Of a stretch of 64,000 nucleotides of DNA, positions 10,076 through 20,727 are shown in pieces. The position numbers were made by a program, and so were the translations under genes. This DNA comes from Zopfochytrium polystomum (lineage: Eukaryota; Chytridiomycota; Chytridiomycetes; Chytridiales; Chytridiaceae). Every line of letters begins with the position of its first letter. The first letter of the stretch is position 1. A model generated the notes under the pieces. The model was not told the DNA's origin, did not search any database, and saw only the letters and a program-made list of their open reading frames with translations. The stretch spans positions 1 through 64,000 of the forward strand of contig JAIVFJ010000329.1 in NCBI GenBank assembly GCA_025765615.1. The letters are read 5' to 3'.

Positions 10076-11617
10076 GGAGGGTTCCAACTCGCCCCGCTCG
10101 GAATCGAATGTCCGCGTCAGCCTCCGTCTTAAAGAAATGAACTGTGCTCCGACGCGATTGCAACCCAGAATTTTCGCTGGCTTTTGAAGGTGGCGCTGCG
10201 GGTGGAACGCGAGGAGGCAGAAAATTAGTGATCGAGAGCTGATGTGGTTGAAAGGGTTGCCCCGCCGTGTTCGAGGTGCGTCGAGTAATTACATAAGCGA
10301 GCGGAGAATGATCCCAGCAGAATGGAAATAGAAAGAAGACTCAACGTTGATGGCCCCCTTGCGGGAACGCAACACAGCTTGCCAGCTTTTCTATTTGCTG
10401 TTGACTCGCTCCAAAGGCCTGTTCCACCGTGGAATTACAGTGCCCTGCTGGCATGTTGCCCAATGTAAGCCTTGGAAAGGATTTCACAAACAGTATTCAG
10501 AAATGAAAGAGCTTTCTCCTCATACTACATTGGTCTCAAAATATACATGTTCAGTACTGAAGCATCAGCAATCGAAAAATAGCAACTGTGCCACAAGCGG
10601 AACGTTTTTTCAACTCAGCAGAACTCATTCAAAACACCACCAAAGTGGTGAAAACTCCGCGGAAAATGCCTCACCCGCTAATTGTTCTAATTTTTTTTCA
10701 AAGAATTTCATCATCTTTGTCAACTGCCCACAATTCGTTCAGACCAGTTTTACGCTCATTCATTCTCTTGGCCCAGTTTTTAGTGGCAGTTTGCAGGAAA
10801 TTAATAAGTATGTCGTTCCCAAAGTCAGCCATTATTTTTCTAACATTTCCCTTTTTGAGTCGAAAAATGCCCGCCAAATCTTCTGGTAATTCACTCATTT
10901 GTTATAACTTTTCTTTTATCTCTTTATACTCAGAATCCATTCTGGAATGAACATCCGCCCAGTATTGGGTTATAGTAGTAGAATGTATGTGGAAGCTTCA
11001 CAGGACTCCCAAATCCCTGGCCAAGGTTGGGCGTGCGACTACAGGGCAAAAGGCACGTTGGATGGGATAAATGGGAAGGTTACAGGGACGACGACGGCAG
11101 GCCGCCGCGGCCGCGGCAAGATGCCTCCATGACGAGGATGCTCGCTCTGTTAGGATTTGAAATTCCCCCCAACAGACAATTCATGGCCCGTAACACGAAA
11201 AGTCGGAAATCAAGGAGGCAGCCACGCTTTAAAAACGATGCCAGCACAGAAGGACCAATTTCTCAAAAGATATGCTGCGTCACGCCCTCCTGCAAGTAAT
11301 CCCAAAGTGTTTCCTCGGCTTTCCGTTTTTTGAGCAGTGTAGTATCTGTTCTTTATGGCCGCCTTACTATCCTTCTCACGAAAGTCCAACATATTCTCCT
11401 CATCGTCTCTGCTTCAGGTGCTGAGAATTTTTCTGTTACAAGTATAGAAGTTTTTCATCGAGAGAGGAAGTCAGAGAGAGCGAGAGAGAGAGACAGACAG
11501 GGCGAGGACAGGAGCGAGAGAGAGAGAGAGAGAGACAGAAAGAGGAGGGGGAGAAAGAGACAGAGAACGGCCTCAGCTGACAGACAGGAAGACAAGCTTG
11601 CTTCGGCGGGCACCAAA
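10076..11617. other. Intergenic with dispersed-repeat copy
   Basis: No supported gene. It contains one copy of a dispersed repeat (10,390-10,760, annotated separately) and then low-information sequence leading to the F-box gene. A GA-rich leader (11,460-11,560) precedes that gene's start codon. Confidence 0.55.
10390..10760. repeat. Dispersed repeat, copy 1 (unclassified)
   Basis: Aligns by eye with 58,240-58,700. Shared blocks include a CTACTTTGGTCTCA-like stretch, GCAACTGTGCCA, a GTTTTTTCAAC block, CAAAGTGGTGAAAACTC, and a CAATTCGTTC block, separated by small indels. Neither copy has a convincing long frame in common, so this may be a non-autonomous element (MITE, SINE or transposon remnant). 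Confidence 0.6.
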
Positions 11618-14600
11618 ATGGACCGGCTCCTCGCCTTGAACCCCCTCGGCGGCGTCGGCGGCGCCGCCGTCGTCTGCAGCAGCAGCAGCAGCAGCAGCAA
11701 CGATCTTCCCTCACCCGCAGCAGCCTTCGCCGCTGTCTCTGCCGCGTCCCAGCATGGCTCAAAGCCCCCCTCTTCTTCTGGCCAGCAGCAGCAGCAGCAG
11801 CAATCGCTGCTGCCATCGGTGAACGGGTTTGCTGCCGATGCCGCTGCTGCTCCTGCACCCATGGGTTCTCCTCCTGGCGCCACTCTAGAGTCCGGCTCCT
11901 CCGGCGCAGCATGCGGATCGCCACCGCCGGTCAAAGCTCCTCCTCCTCCTATCACTATCATCAACACCACGGACACCACGGACACCACCACCACCACCAC
12001 CTTGGTTGTCGACATGAGAAGCAGCGACGCCGACCATCCACTTTCGCTGCCGCCGTCCAAGACGCCGCCGTCGACCGCGTGCGAAGTGCAGCGCTCAGGC
12101 GAGGGACGACCCACTGAGAGGCTTCCCCAGATTTCATCGGACTCCGCTGCTTCCCCTGGCCACCACAATCGTGCGAACGCGCCCATTGAAATCTCTGCAG
12201 CGACACCCCCGCTTCATCATCGGCATCATCCTCATCATCACTCCCCGTCTTCTCAACCGCTGGCCCCTCCTCCTCCTGCCACCGCTGCAACTCTGTCGCT
12301 GGCACTGCCGAATCCTGCACCGTCCTTGTTTCCACAGTCTGGACCCAACCTTGCCTTGCCCAGCTCTTCAGGAGCGCCCTTGCCGTCCTATCCACTGCCG
12401 CCAGCCCCGCCGCAGGCGGATCTGTTTCAACAAAGACGATCAGCGCCTTCCTCGAAATCTTCAAGCACCTCGGAGGCCGGCGCTGCGACCCTCTTGCTTG
12501 AACCGCTGAATGTGCTATCTGTTGACGGATATCGCTTCCCAGCGGTTGAACAGACGAATCGGCCTTACCGTTTCCCGGAAACGACCCCACCGTCAAGCCC
12601 CTCGGATGGTCTGGGCTCTAGTCCGCTGCCGTCGGACGATTCAGCTGAGATCCAGAGTTTGGAAGATTCAATGACCGAAGACGCAGCAGATTTGGGATCC
12701 GCTGCAATATCCAAAACTGATACGAGCGGCAACAACGGAGACAACGTATCACATCCGTCCGACGACGAGGGCGGCTTGTCAGATTCGGAGAGCGAGAACT
12801 CGTTTTCGTGCGGGGACGAGCAGATCACCGTGAAGGAGAACTTGTTGCCGGTAGTTATTGACAGCACAATTTCGTTGTCGAAAGTCGGAAAGCCAGCGCC
12901 TCTCCCACCCGCTCTGTTTGCGCTTCAACCTCCCTCGCCGTGTGGTCCGTCACTTGCCTATTCGCTTTCAAGCCCCTCGAGCCCTGAAGCGGACGATCTC
13001 CAGGACTTGGAGGCGGAGATGTCGTTGTTCTTCAAATCGATGGATGCAATAATCCAAGCACCCCTTCCTCCACCTCCGCCGTCATCCCGTGACCAGAGTC
13101 ATGCTTCGCTCAAGTACCCTCGTCAATTCGGTTACCCCGGAATCAGTCGACCGGGGCCAAAATCGCCCAATGCGGGCGTTTCGTCGCTGGTTAGGCATGC
13201 AACGGCGCCAGCTCGGTTAGTGCAACGCCCGCTGCCACCTCCCCCGCCAGTTCCTGGCTCCATGCAGAATCGTTCAGGACGGCCGTCTTCCCCTTTAAAC
13301 TCCGGGTTGCCTCCTTCGCCCAGTGGGATTCCTTCTCAGTTGTACTCGCCGTCTACACGCGGCACAGCTCCGACCGATCCGGTTCAAGCCAGCATTTCCG
13401 CGCTGCCGTTTGCCCTGCCTGACGGCGCTCTGATCTCGCCCACACCGTCTCCGCCAACAACACCCCCACCATCACCGCCGACGTCCCCTTTCCTGCCTTC
13501 AGACACTATGACGGTCCCAAAACCGGGGCCTCCCATGCAGACTCGCTTTATGCAGTTGCCGTCTCGATTTTCTTCGTCACCCGCTTCCCTGAACTCACAC
13601 CTGCCTTTTTCGCGACCACTCAACTCACCGCCAATGCTGTCTTCGAGCCTCGCCACAACGAGCTCATCGAACCTGGCGGCAGTGCCGGCATCAGCTTCAG
13701 CTCCTCCGCTGCGGTATCTGTCTCAGCCGTTGCCGCCTGTCCCAGGATCCAGCGCTTTCGCTCCCCCTCCCCCCCCGCCGTCACTTCCATACATTCTGTC
13801 AATGCGTAGACGGTCGTCCAGTTCTGGGATTTTTTCATCCCAGCACGGATACGGGCGATCATCGCCGATCAGCCAATCTTCTCCAATGGTGAGTGCGTTG
13901 TGTCAGAAATAGTTTGGCTTATTGTGCGATACTGAATTACTTTTCTTTTTTTCCTCGCAACGCATAGCATCCGTGGGCAAACGGTTCCAGCAGTAGTCCA
14001 GACGATAACCCAGGGAGGTCCGGTCCGTCGCTGACTGCTCCGCGACCGCCGCTTCGCGTCTTGCTGCATCGTTCCAGCTCCCGAGCTTCAAATTCGTCGA
14101 ACTCGTCGGCGTGGTTGGACTCGAGTGTAGGTCGGAAACCCGATGTTGCCAGACTTCCTTTCGAGGTCTGGGAGCAGATCGCTGGACGATTGGATCTGTT
14201 GGACCTCCTTGCACTAAGGATGGTTTCGAGGGGTTTGTTCTACCTCTCCAGCGACCGAATGGATGTGAGTGTTCAGTTATGGATCGAACTTCCAAGTCTG
14301 ATTGCGAATACTCATTTCCCCTCCACCTTTCACCTCAAACAAGGATAACCCTTTGTGGGAAGCAGCTCTCCAAGCGCGGCAGGTCATGCATCATCTCGCT
14401 CACCCCCTCGCATCGTCAAACATGTCCGAGCTCCCGCTCTCTCCCCTGTCGCTATCGGCGCCGACATCAGTCTTGAATTCTCCTTTGGTGTCTTCCTCGC
14501 TCGCTTCGTCCTCGATAATGAGTGGATCAACCAATATCACAACAACTCCCTCGTCACGCATACTTGCTTCTCCGGCGCTTTTGGCGGACCTTATCTTGCA

Positions 14601-16133
14601 GGGCCCAGTTACGTTGGTGTTGAACGTGCTGATGCGAGAGGCGCTTTCTGCTCCAAGAAAGACCTTCCCACGTCTCATTGCTGGCTTCGCTAAAGTAGCG
14701 GAGCTCTGCCGACGACGGGTGCGGCGCAGACGCAGCAGTGTCGTTAGCTTGGCAGCGGCGGCTGCTGCGGCGGCTGCAGCTGCAGCAGCAGCAGCGGCTG
14801 CCGCCGCCGCCTCTGCCTCGACACAGAGTCAGGGCCTGGTCATTTCGACAAACTCTGGAACCTCTGGGGCTGGTGGTCCCTCTAATGCTTCCGCAGCTGC
14901 GCAGGAGGATGCCACCGGCACGGTAACCCCGGACATGATAACGAGCATGATGAAACGGCTTTTCACAGCGGGTCCTCTTCTCGATCTTACGGCCTGGATT
15001 GGCGCCATTGAATCGTGGGCCAAGGAGGCTCGAAAGGGCTCTGTGAGGAGCGCGCGTGGGAGTTCTGGCAGAACAAGACCTGGGAAGGAAAGGCCGTCGG
15101 TGATGGCGATCTTTGGAATCGACGACGGAGGCCATCCGGAGAAGGATGTCTACACCGAGGACGACGACGAAGACGATTTTTGAGGAACCGCTCGACGTCG
15201 AAGAGGCAGTTCAGCAGTCGGTTGAGATTGGAGGAGAAGGAGACGCCGACTCGACGCTGGTTGAAGTTGAGTCGGTTTCGGCGTTGAGCCTCGAGCGGCT
15301 CGCCGATTCCCGCACGCTCTCCACATCCTCTTCCGTGGGCTCGACGACAGGCTCCATCACAGGCGCCTCCTCGATCTCGTCGATAGCGTCAGTCGAGCTT
15401 GCTGTCCAGGGAACCTCCGACGGACCCAACAGCTCGAGTGCAGCAGCTCTCGAACCACGACGCACCACCGCATCGCCCCTGCCCAGCGCATCACCCTTGC
15501 CCACCGCTGTCGCACAGCTCCAGCCACCGCACCCGTCGCCGTCGCCTTCGTCCTCGCCGTCGGTTCTCCCATCCGAGCCGACGCCGTCCGCGCTGACGCT
15601 CTCGCGATGGCTCGCAGAACTATCACGCACCGGCTGGTGCTCGGACCGACCGATCCTCGACCTGCTGCGACGCATGATCACCCTGGTCGCGACGCTGCTG
15701 ACGGTGCCCGCGACGACGTACCCGGCGGCGGCGACCGTCCGTGCGACGCTGGTCGCGTGCGTGGTGGAGCTGCTTGTGACGGCCGGGCGAGAGTGGGACC
15801 GCCACGATACGCGGTTGGCGGATCCGTTGTACCGCCGCTTGCGCAAATGGGGACGGTCTGGTGAAGGAAGTGGGGGGGCCAAGGGGAAGGCAGCGGCGGC
15901 CGCCGCAGGGTCGGCGCTCACCACTGAGGAATACGCTGCTGTGCAGGTAAGCGGCAACCTTCATTTCTTTTTTTGAATTTCCGTTTTTTTTCGATCGTGG
16001 GTGTCGAAAACGCTTCTTCCAATTAACCTCCCCGTCGTTGCAACACCATCTGCTTTCCGCCCAAAAAAAACTCCAGCGTGTCCTGTACCTCCGCAAAAGC
16101 AAATGGATCCTCCGCGAGACAAACGACTCGTGA
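11618..16133 (+). CDS. Large F-box protein with disordered N-terminal half
   Basis: Exons 11,618-13,888, 13,968-14,264, 14,344-15,947 and 16,077-16,133, all GT-AG. The first exon encodes about 757 residues of Ser/Pro/Gln-rich disorder with polyproline runs, followed by an F-box near residues 820-855 (LPFEVWEQIAGRLDLLDLL, then ALRMVSRGLFYLSS), the Skp1-binding motif of SCF ubiquitin ligases. Downstream are helical segments (VTLVLNVLMREALS; LSRWLAELSRTGWC), a poly-Ala tract (14,750-14,815) and acidic patches. There is no WD40 or LRR substrate domain, so the substrate is unknown. One extra T in the ATTTTTGAGG run near 15,178 breaks the frame between DDDEDDF and EEPLDVEE; removing it restores one frame to the last exon. 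F-box assignment is firm; the exact start is less so. Confidence 0.8.
14750..14815 (+). repeat. Poly-alanine (GCN)n coding tract
   Basis: Run of roughly 22 mixed GCN codons inside the F-box protein, immediately after an Arg-rich helix. Mixed codon use suggests an old expansion rather than a pure trinucleotide repeat. Confidence 0.85.
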
Positions 16134-17511
16134 AGGCTTTTACAAATGCAAAGCAGAAAGAAAAGCGTAGACGCTCTTAATTATTTTCCTTTCTTGGGCA
16201 GCGAAAAGAAACTCCGCATCAGAAAACGTATATTTCCCCCGACTATCACAATCTACTCGATGGTCGACATTTCGACCTTTATAGCGTTTTGCTTTTTTCG
16301 ATATTCCTTGCCAGCCGCCATGTGGGGTGCTTGACCGCCCTCCCACCCTCCGCTTAGTGCCCCGCTCAGCCCCCCTCCTCCAGCCTACACACGATACCGG
16401 TTCCACAATTTTGTTTCTCCCATTTTTTTTTAACGATTTCCCCTTTGCCGTCGTCTCCCGCGTCCCGCCCAACCCCCTTATCACCCTTATTGCCCAGTAA
16501 CTCTGCACCGCCAGGCGCCCTTTGACCCGTCTGGGTGCTTCCGCAACCCGACTTGCTCTTACAAGACCCCCCTTCCCTCCCTCCACGCCCCGTTCCACCC
16601 CCCTCAAAGCCCATCCCACTTTAAACCACCTGCCCTTTGCGGGTTTCTCCACCCGACCTTATTTGAACCCCCTTTTTCCCCCCGAACATTTCTTCGCACG
16701 CGCGCGCGCGCCTCAATGTCTCTGGAGACATATTGCCGTGCCACAAACGGAACTCGAAACCCCCCTCTGCTCCCCTCCCACACCGACCCCAACTGTTCTC
16801 CCCCCTCTCCCGATTTCTTGCATCTCTCTTGTGAAAATTTGTGTGTGTGTATGCGTAGGGTGCGCCTATTTTTTTTTTTTTTTTTTTTTTTTTTTTGTTT
16901 GATGAGGGGGCATTCCTCCCTCTTTTTCTCCCAAACAATCCCTTTTTTCATCGTCTCTGTTCATCATCTTCTTCCCTTTTTGTTTCCTTCCTTCTCACCC
17001 GCTCTTTGGCGGTGTTGTTGCGTTTGAAAGTACCCCCCCTTCCCCCTCCCTTGTGAAACGTCTAGTTTGTGCTTTATTAGTATTACAAAAAGTTTGTAGT
17101 TTCTATCCATTCGCGTCGGCGTTTTGATTGTCGTGGAACGCTCGTATTTTTTTTTTCTTTCTTTTTTGCTTGAAGATCTCTGAGGGTGTGAGTGGAATGC
17201 GTGTGTGCACCGTCGACGTTGTGGCTGCTAATTTGTCACACGACGCCCCTCCCCCCCGAGAGAAAGCGTTTTGGATTTCCCTTGTTTTCCACATGTTCCG
17301 TCTTCGCTTATATTTTAGTTCGATTTTTTGGCAAGCGCCCTGGCAACACAGCCCTTTTCTTTTCCTTTTTTCTTTTTTTTTTTTCACACGGGAGGGACGC
17401 GCGCGGCGGCCGGGGTCGGGAGGGAGAATTCGATCATGGAGTGGAAGACTTTTTTTGTGTTTTTTTTTTCCGGTTTTTTTTTTTTTTTTTGGTTTGGTTT
17501 TGGTTTTGGTT
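16134..17511. other. Pyrimidine-rich spacer between convergent genes
   Basis: Lies between the 3' ends of the F-box gene (+) and the RING ligase (-). Strongly C/T-rich on the + strand, with a T run near 16,869-16,896 and further T runs near 17,370-17,490. No gene-like frame is seen; it presumably holds both 3' UTRs. Confidence 0.7.
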
Positions 17512-19545
17512 TCAGTTTAAGACGGATATGACAGACAGCACACACAACAACGCGGAAAAAGGGAATCCAAAGCACGCACCCTGCCGACAAATCGGACACT
17601 TTGGCACGGCCGCTGCCCCGCTCGCGGCCGGCGCCGCCGCCCCCGCCCTCCCCGCCGTGGCAGCAGACCTCCCGAGCCCTCTCAAGACCTCGGCGCAGTC
17701 CCTACACAGACAGAGGTGTCTGCACGGGAGCACGGCGGTGTTCTTCAGCGCGGCCATGCAGACGACGCACTCGCGCATGGTCTGGAGGTCCTCGGGGGAC
17801 ACGAGGGCGGAGGGAGGGGTGGGTTCGTCGGCGCCGGTGCCGGTGGGGTCGGTGAAGCCGTAGATTTCGTGGAGGGGTGTAGGAGGTGGTGGTGGTGCTG
17901 GAAAGGGATGGCTTTTTTTTTCATTTGGGTTTTGGGTCTTTCTAGTTGCTGGATGGGTGCGAGTGAACGTTACCATTGCTTTCTGTTTGAGGACTTTGGC
18001 TTCGATGGTGCCGCCGTGGGTGGTTAGAACGGCGTACGTGACGAGCACGGGCAAGATGCTTTCATCGTGTTCGGTGCCTAGGGGGGAGGAGAGGTAATCA
18101 ATGTAAGGAGATCAAAGCCCTTGCCCAACCTTTGCTGGACGCGTCGATCACAATGATTAGTGGATAGTAAATGTGTCCACCGTCCTCTGAAATAAAAAAA
18201 AATAATAAGTACCGCGAGGCTACGCCGTCAAGATAAAGAAGAAGAAAAAGGAACAAAAAACGCCTGCCAAACGACTTTAAGCGTCCCACTCTCTTACCGT
18301 CAAACTGTGGGTGGTCGCTCGGGTAACCCACGAGCTCGCCCACCACCGTGTCCGGCGCGTTGTGGCTCGCTGAGGCGGCATCCGGCATTTTACCGGCCGC
18401 GACCTCGGAGGGTCCCGTGCCCTGTTCAAGCGGCTGAGGCGCCGGTGGGGGCGGTGGGGGCGGTGGCGGAGCCAGCGGCGGGAGGGGCGGCAGCTCTCCG
18501 TCGCCCGCTGCGGCTGCGGGGGCGGCGGCCGCTGCGCCGTCGAGACCCTGGGCGAACAGGTGGTCCCCGCGGTACAGCGCGGGTTCAAACAGGTCGTCGT
18601 CGTGGAGGCTAAACTTGCAGTGGAGGCCCTGCGGGAACGGGCCGTACGTCTTCACGTGGTGTGGGAGGATCTCGGGCCTCGTAGTCGGCCGCGGGAGGAA
18701 CGCGAGCCGAGGACGCCTCCCTCCTCCTCCTCCGGCGCCGCCGTCGTCATCGTCGACCTCTTCGCTCACCCAGGCTTCGCGGCACGCAAAGTAGAGGGTA
18801 ACGGTGCAAGGGGCGGAGGCGTCGAACGAGAACTCGATGTTGTAGCGAGGGCGGGTGGCGGGGGTGACGGCGGTCGAGGAGGAGGAGGACGGGGACGGCG
18901 GGCCGGGAACAACGGGGACGAAGCGGAGCGAGTTTTTCTTGAGGTAGACCAGAGACTCGAGGGTGAGCGTGCCGGAGGGGTCGTCGGCGGACGGCTGGAC
19001 GGAAATAAGGGTTAGTGAAGGGGGGGAAGGGGGGGTTAGCTTTCTGGGAGGGTCGGCTTTTCACCTCGCTGTACAGCCGGACGGCCTCCTCGATCTCGCT
19101 CTTCGTCATACGGGCGAGGCTCACGCCTTGGACGCCGGACCGCAGCCCCCACAGATCGGACGCCATAGGGGACCGCGAGTGCATCGCCGCCAGGGCGGCC
19201 GCCGAAAGGCCTCCGCGCTCCGGATCGGAGGAAGAGGCCGCCGCCGCCGCCGCCGCGAGATGCGGCGAGTTGACGAGAAAGTGCGGGCCAAAGTACAGGC
19301 GGGACGTTTCGCCAAAGTAGGAGGCCGCGATCGCCGGCTGCTGCCGCGGGGACGATGGGAGGTAGCTGGCGGCGGCGGCGGACGACGGCGGGATGATGTC
19401 GATCGGGTGGTGGGCGTGGTTGCGATCTCGGCGGGCCGTCGTCGTCTAGTGCTGGTCGCGCCTGCTGATGCGGATGCGGATGCGGATGCGGGTGCGATGG
19501 GGAGGGAAGCGACGAGGACGACGTCGAAGTCGCGGTCGCCATCAT
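17512..19545 (-). CDS. Mahogunin/RNF157-type RING E3 ubiquitin ligase
   Basis: Multi-exon gene on the minus strand. In protein order: a Ser/His-rich start (MMATATSTSSSS), the conserved YFGETSRLYFGPHFLVN segment, a middle domain with HVKTYGPFPQGLHC and DGGHIYYPLIIVID, then LPVLVTYAVLTT, KVLKQKAM, an intron, LHEIYGFTD, and a C-terminal RING. The RING reads ECVVCMAALKNTAVLPCRHL, then CLCRDCAEVL, then CPICRQ: C3HC4 zinc ligands with the CRHLCLC signature of the MGRN1/RNF157/LOG2 family. Family members are cytosolic or membrane-associated E3 ligases acting in endosomal trafficking. A Pro/Ala-rich insert separates the middle domain halves. A one-base shift near 19,428 is needed between the N-terminal frame and YFGE. 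The start at 19,545 is the first Met in the leader frame and is tentative. Confidence 0.85.
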
Positions 19546-20005
19546 TGGTCGGCGAGAGGGTGGGTTGGGTGGGTGGCGTGAAGGTTGTCGTGCGAGCGCA
19601 AACTGTCTTCTTGCGGCTTGTGGGCAGCTCGCCTCCAAAAATACACAACAACATGGCGCAGGCAGTCAAGTTGACTCGAGGACTCGCGGTCCCCACCAGC
19701 ACGGACTCACTGAAGGCTCGACCGAAAGAAGCACATGCTCGAGACTGCTTTCCCGCCTGCCTGCCATCACTGAGGCCCGCTTCCCTCCGGTCATGTTTGA
19801 AGGCTCTTTGCCAGCATTGAGCTCAGTACCCACCCTCGCCTCCCCTGTTCAGCGCGCATTCACGCATTTTCATTCACCAATGCTTTCGCCGCCCGGCCTC
19901 CGTCCGACTTTCACTTGCTGCCAGGTAGTTCGTGTTCATTTGGTCGAACGAATGTGTAAAGTGTGTATACATGATGTAGTGTACATTGTGATTCCACACC
20001 CTAAC
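19546..20005. other. Intergenic between RING ligase promoter and tRNA-Thr
   Basis: Probably contains the promoter of the minus-strand RING ligase. No gene-like frame or clear TATA box is evident. Confidence 0.5.
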
Positions 20006-20078
20006 GCCTTCTTGGCTCAGTTGGCAGAGCGTCTCCCTAGTAAGGAGAAGGTCACCAGTTCGATTCTGGTAGAAGGCA
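20006..20078 (+). tRNA. tRNA-Thr (anticodon AGT)
   Basis: Perfect 7-bp acceptor stem (GCCTTCT / AGAAGGC) with discriminator A, A box GGCTCAGTTGGCAGAGC, anticodon stem TCTCC / GGAGA around the loop CTAGTAA (anticodon AGT), and a canonical T arm with GTTCGATTC. There is no intron. It is followed by T-poor sequence, so the Pol III terminator is not obvious. Confidence 0.92.
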
Positions 20079-20419
20079 GTAGCATTAAGAGTTTAAATTA
20101 AACCTTGAGTTTCGGCCCCTCTTTTCTCTGGGGACGAAAACTGGCAATATCTGCCAGTTATTATTGCCACTTTGTGCACAGGCAGAACTCCGCCAGTATT
20201 GTGGTTTCTGCTCAAAATTGAATAGGAGCCTTTTTTGGATTCGCACACAAAAATTTGCACATGGAAAGGACGTGGCCAACCTTATTGTTGTGGAACCCTT
20301 TTGACCGTTGCCGCAGCCTCTGACGAAGAGCAAATGGTCAAAACCTTCCAAGAAAGAAGCGCGCTTTGTCACACCTGTGGTGTGAGGTTAAAAAAGAAGT
20401 ACTGTGAGACTACGCCAAG

Positions 20420-20727
20420 TGTCAGGAACAGGGCAGGACAGGACAAGGCAGACAAGGAACTGAGAGGAGTGATGATTGTATTGGAAACAATAATTCACTT
20501 GAGGGATGGGACAGTTCCCCCTTCCCCCTTTTATACCTATTGAGAGTCTTCCTTGTCAAGACTCAAAGAAAGTTCCAGAAAGAGCAATTAGTAATACAAT
20601 GACACCAATGATACCAATGACAACAAGACAAGTCAGGAAAGCAAAGAAGGTTCCAGAAGGTTCCACAAGGTTCCATGAAGGAATGTTCTAGAAGGTTCCA
20701 GAGGTTTCCAGAGGGTGATTCATAACA
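20420..20727 (-). mobile_element. Solo LTR of the retrotransposon family seen at 62.5 kb
   Basis: 308-bp LTR in reverse orientation, beginning TGTCAGGAACAGG and ending ATTCATAACA on the + strand (TG...CA on either strand). It is flanked on both sides by the 5-bp target-site duplication CCAAG (20,415-20,419 and 20,728-20,732). It is highly similar over its length to the LTR at 62,537-62,888, including the TATA region (as TTTTATACC here) and the GGTTCCAGAAGGTTCC block repeats. No internal retroelement sequence lies between the two duplications, so it arose by LTR-LTR recombination. Confidence 0.92.
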
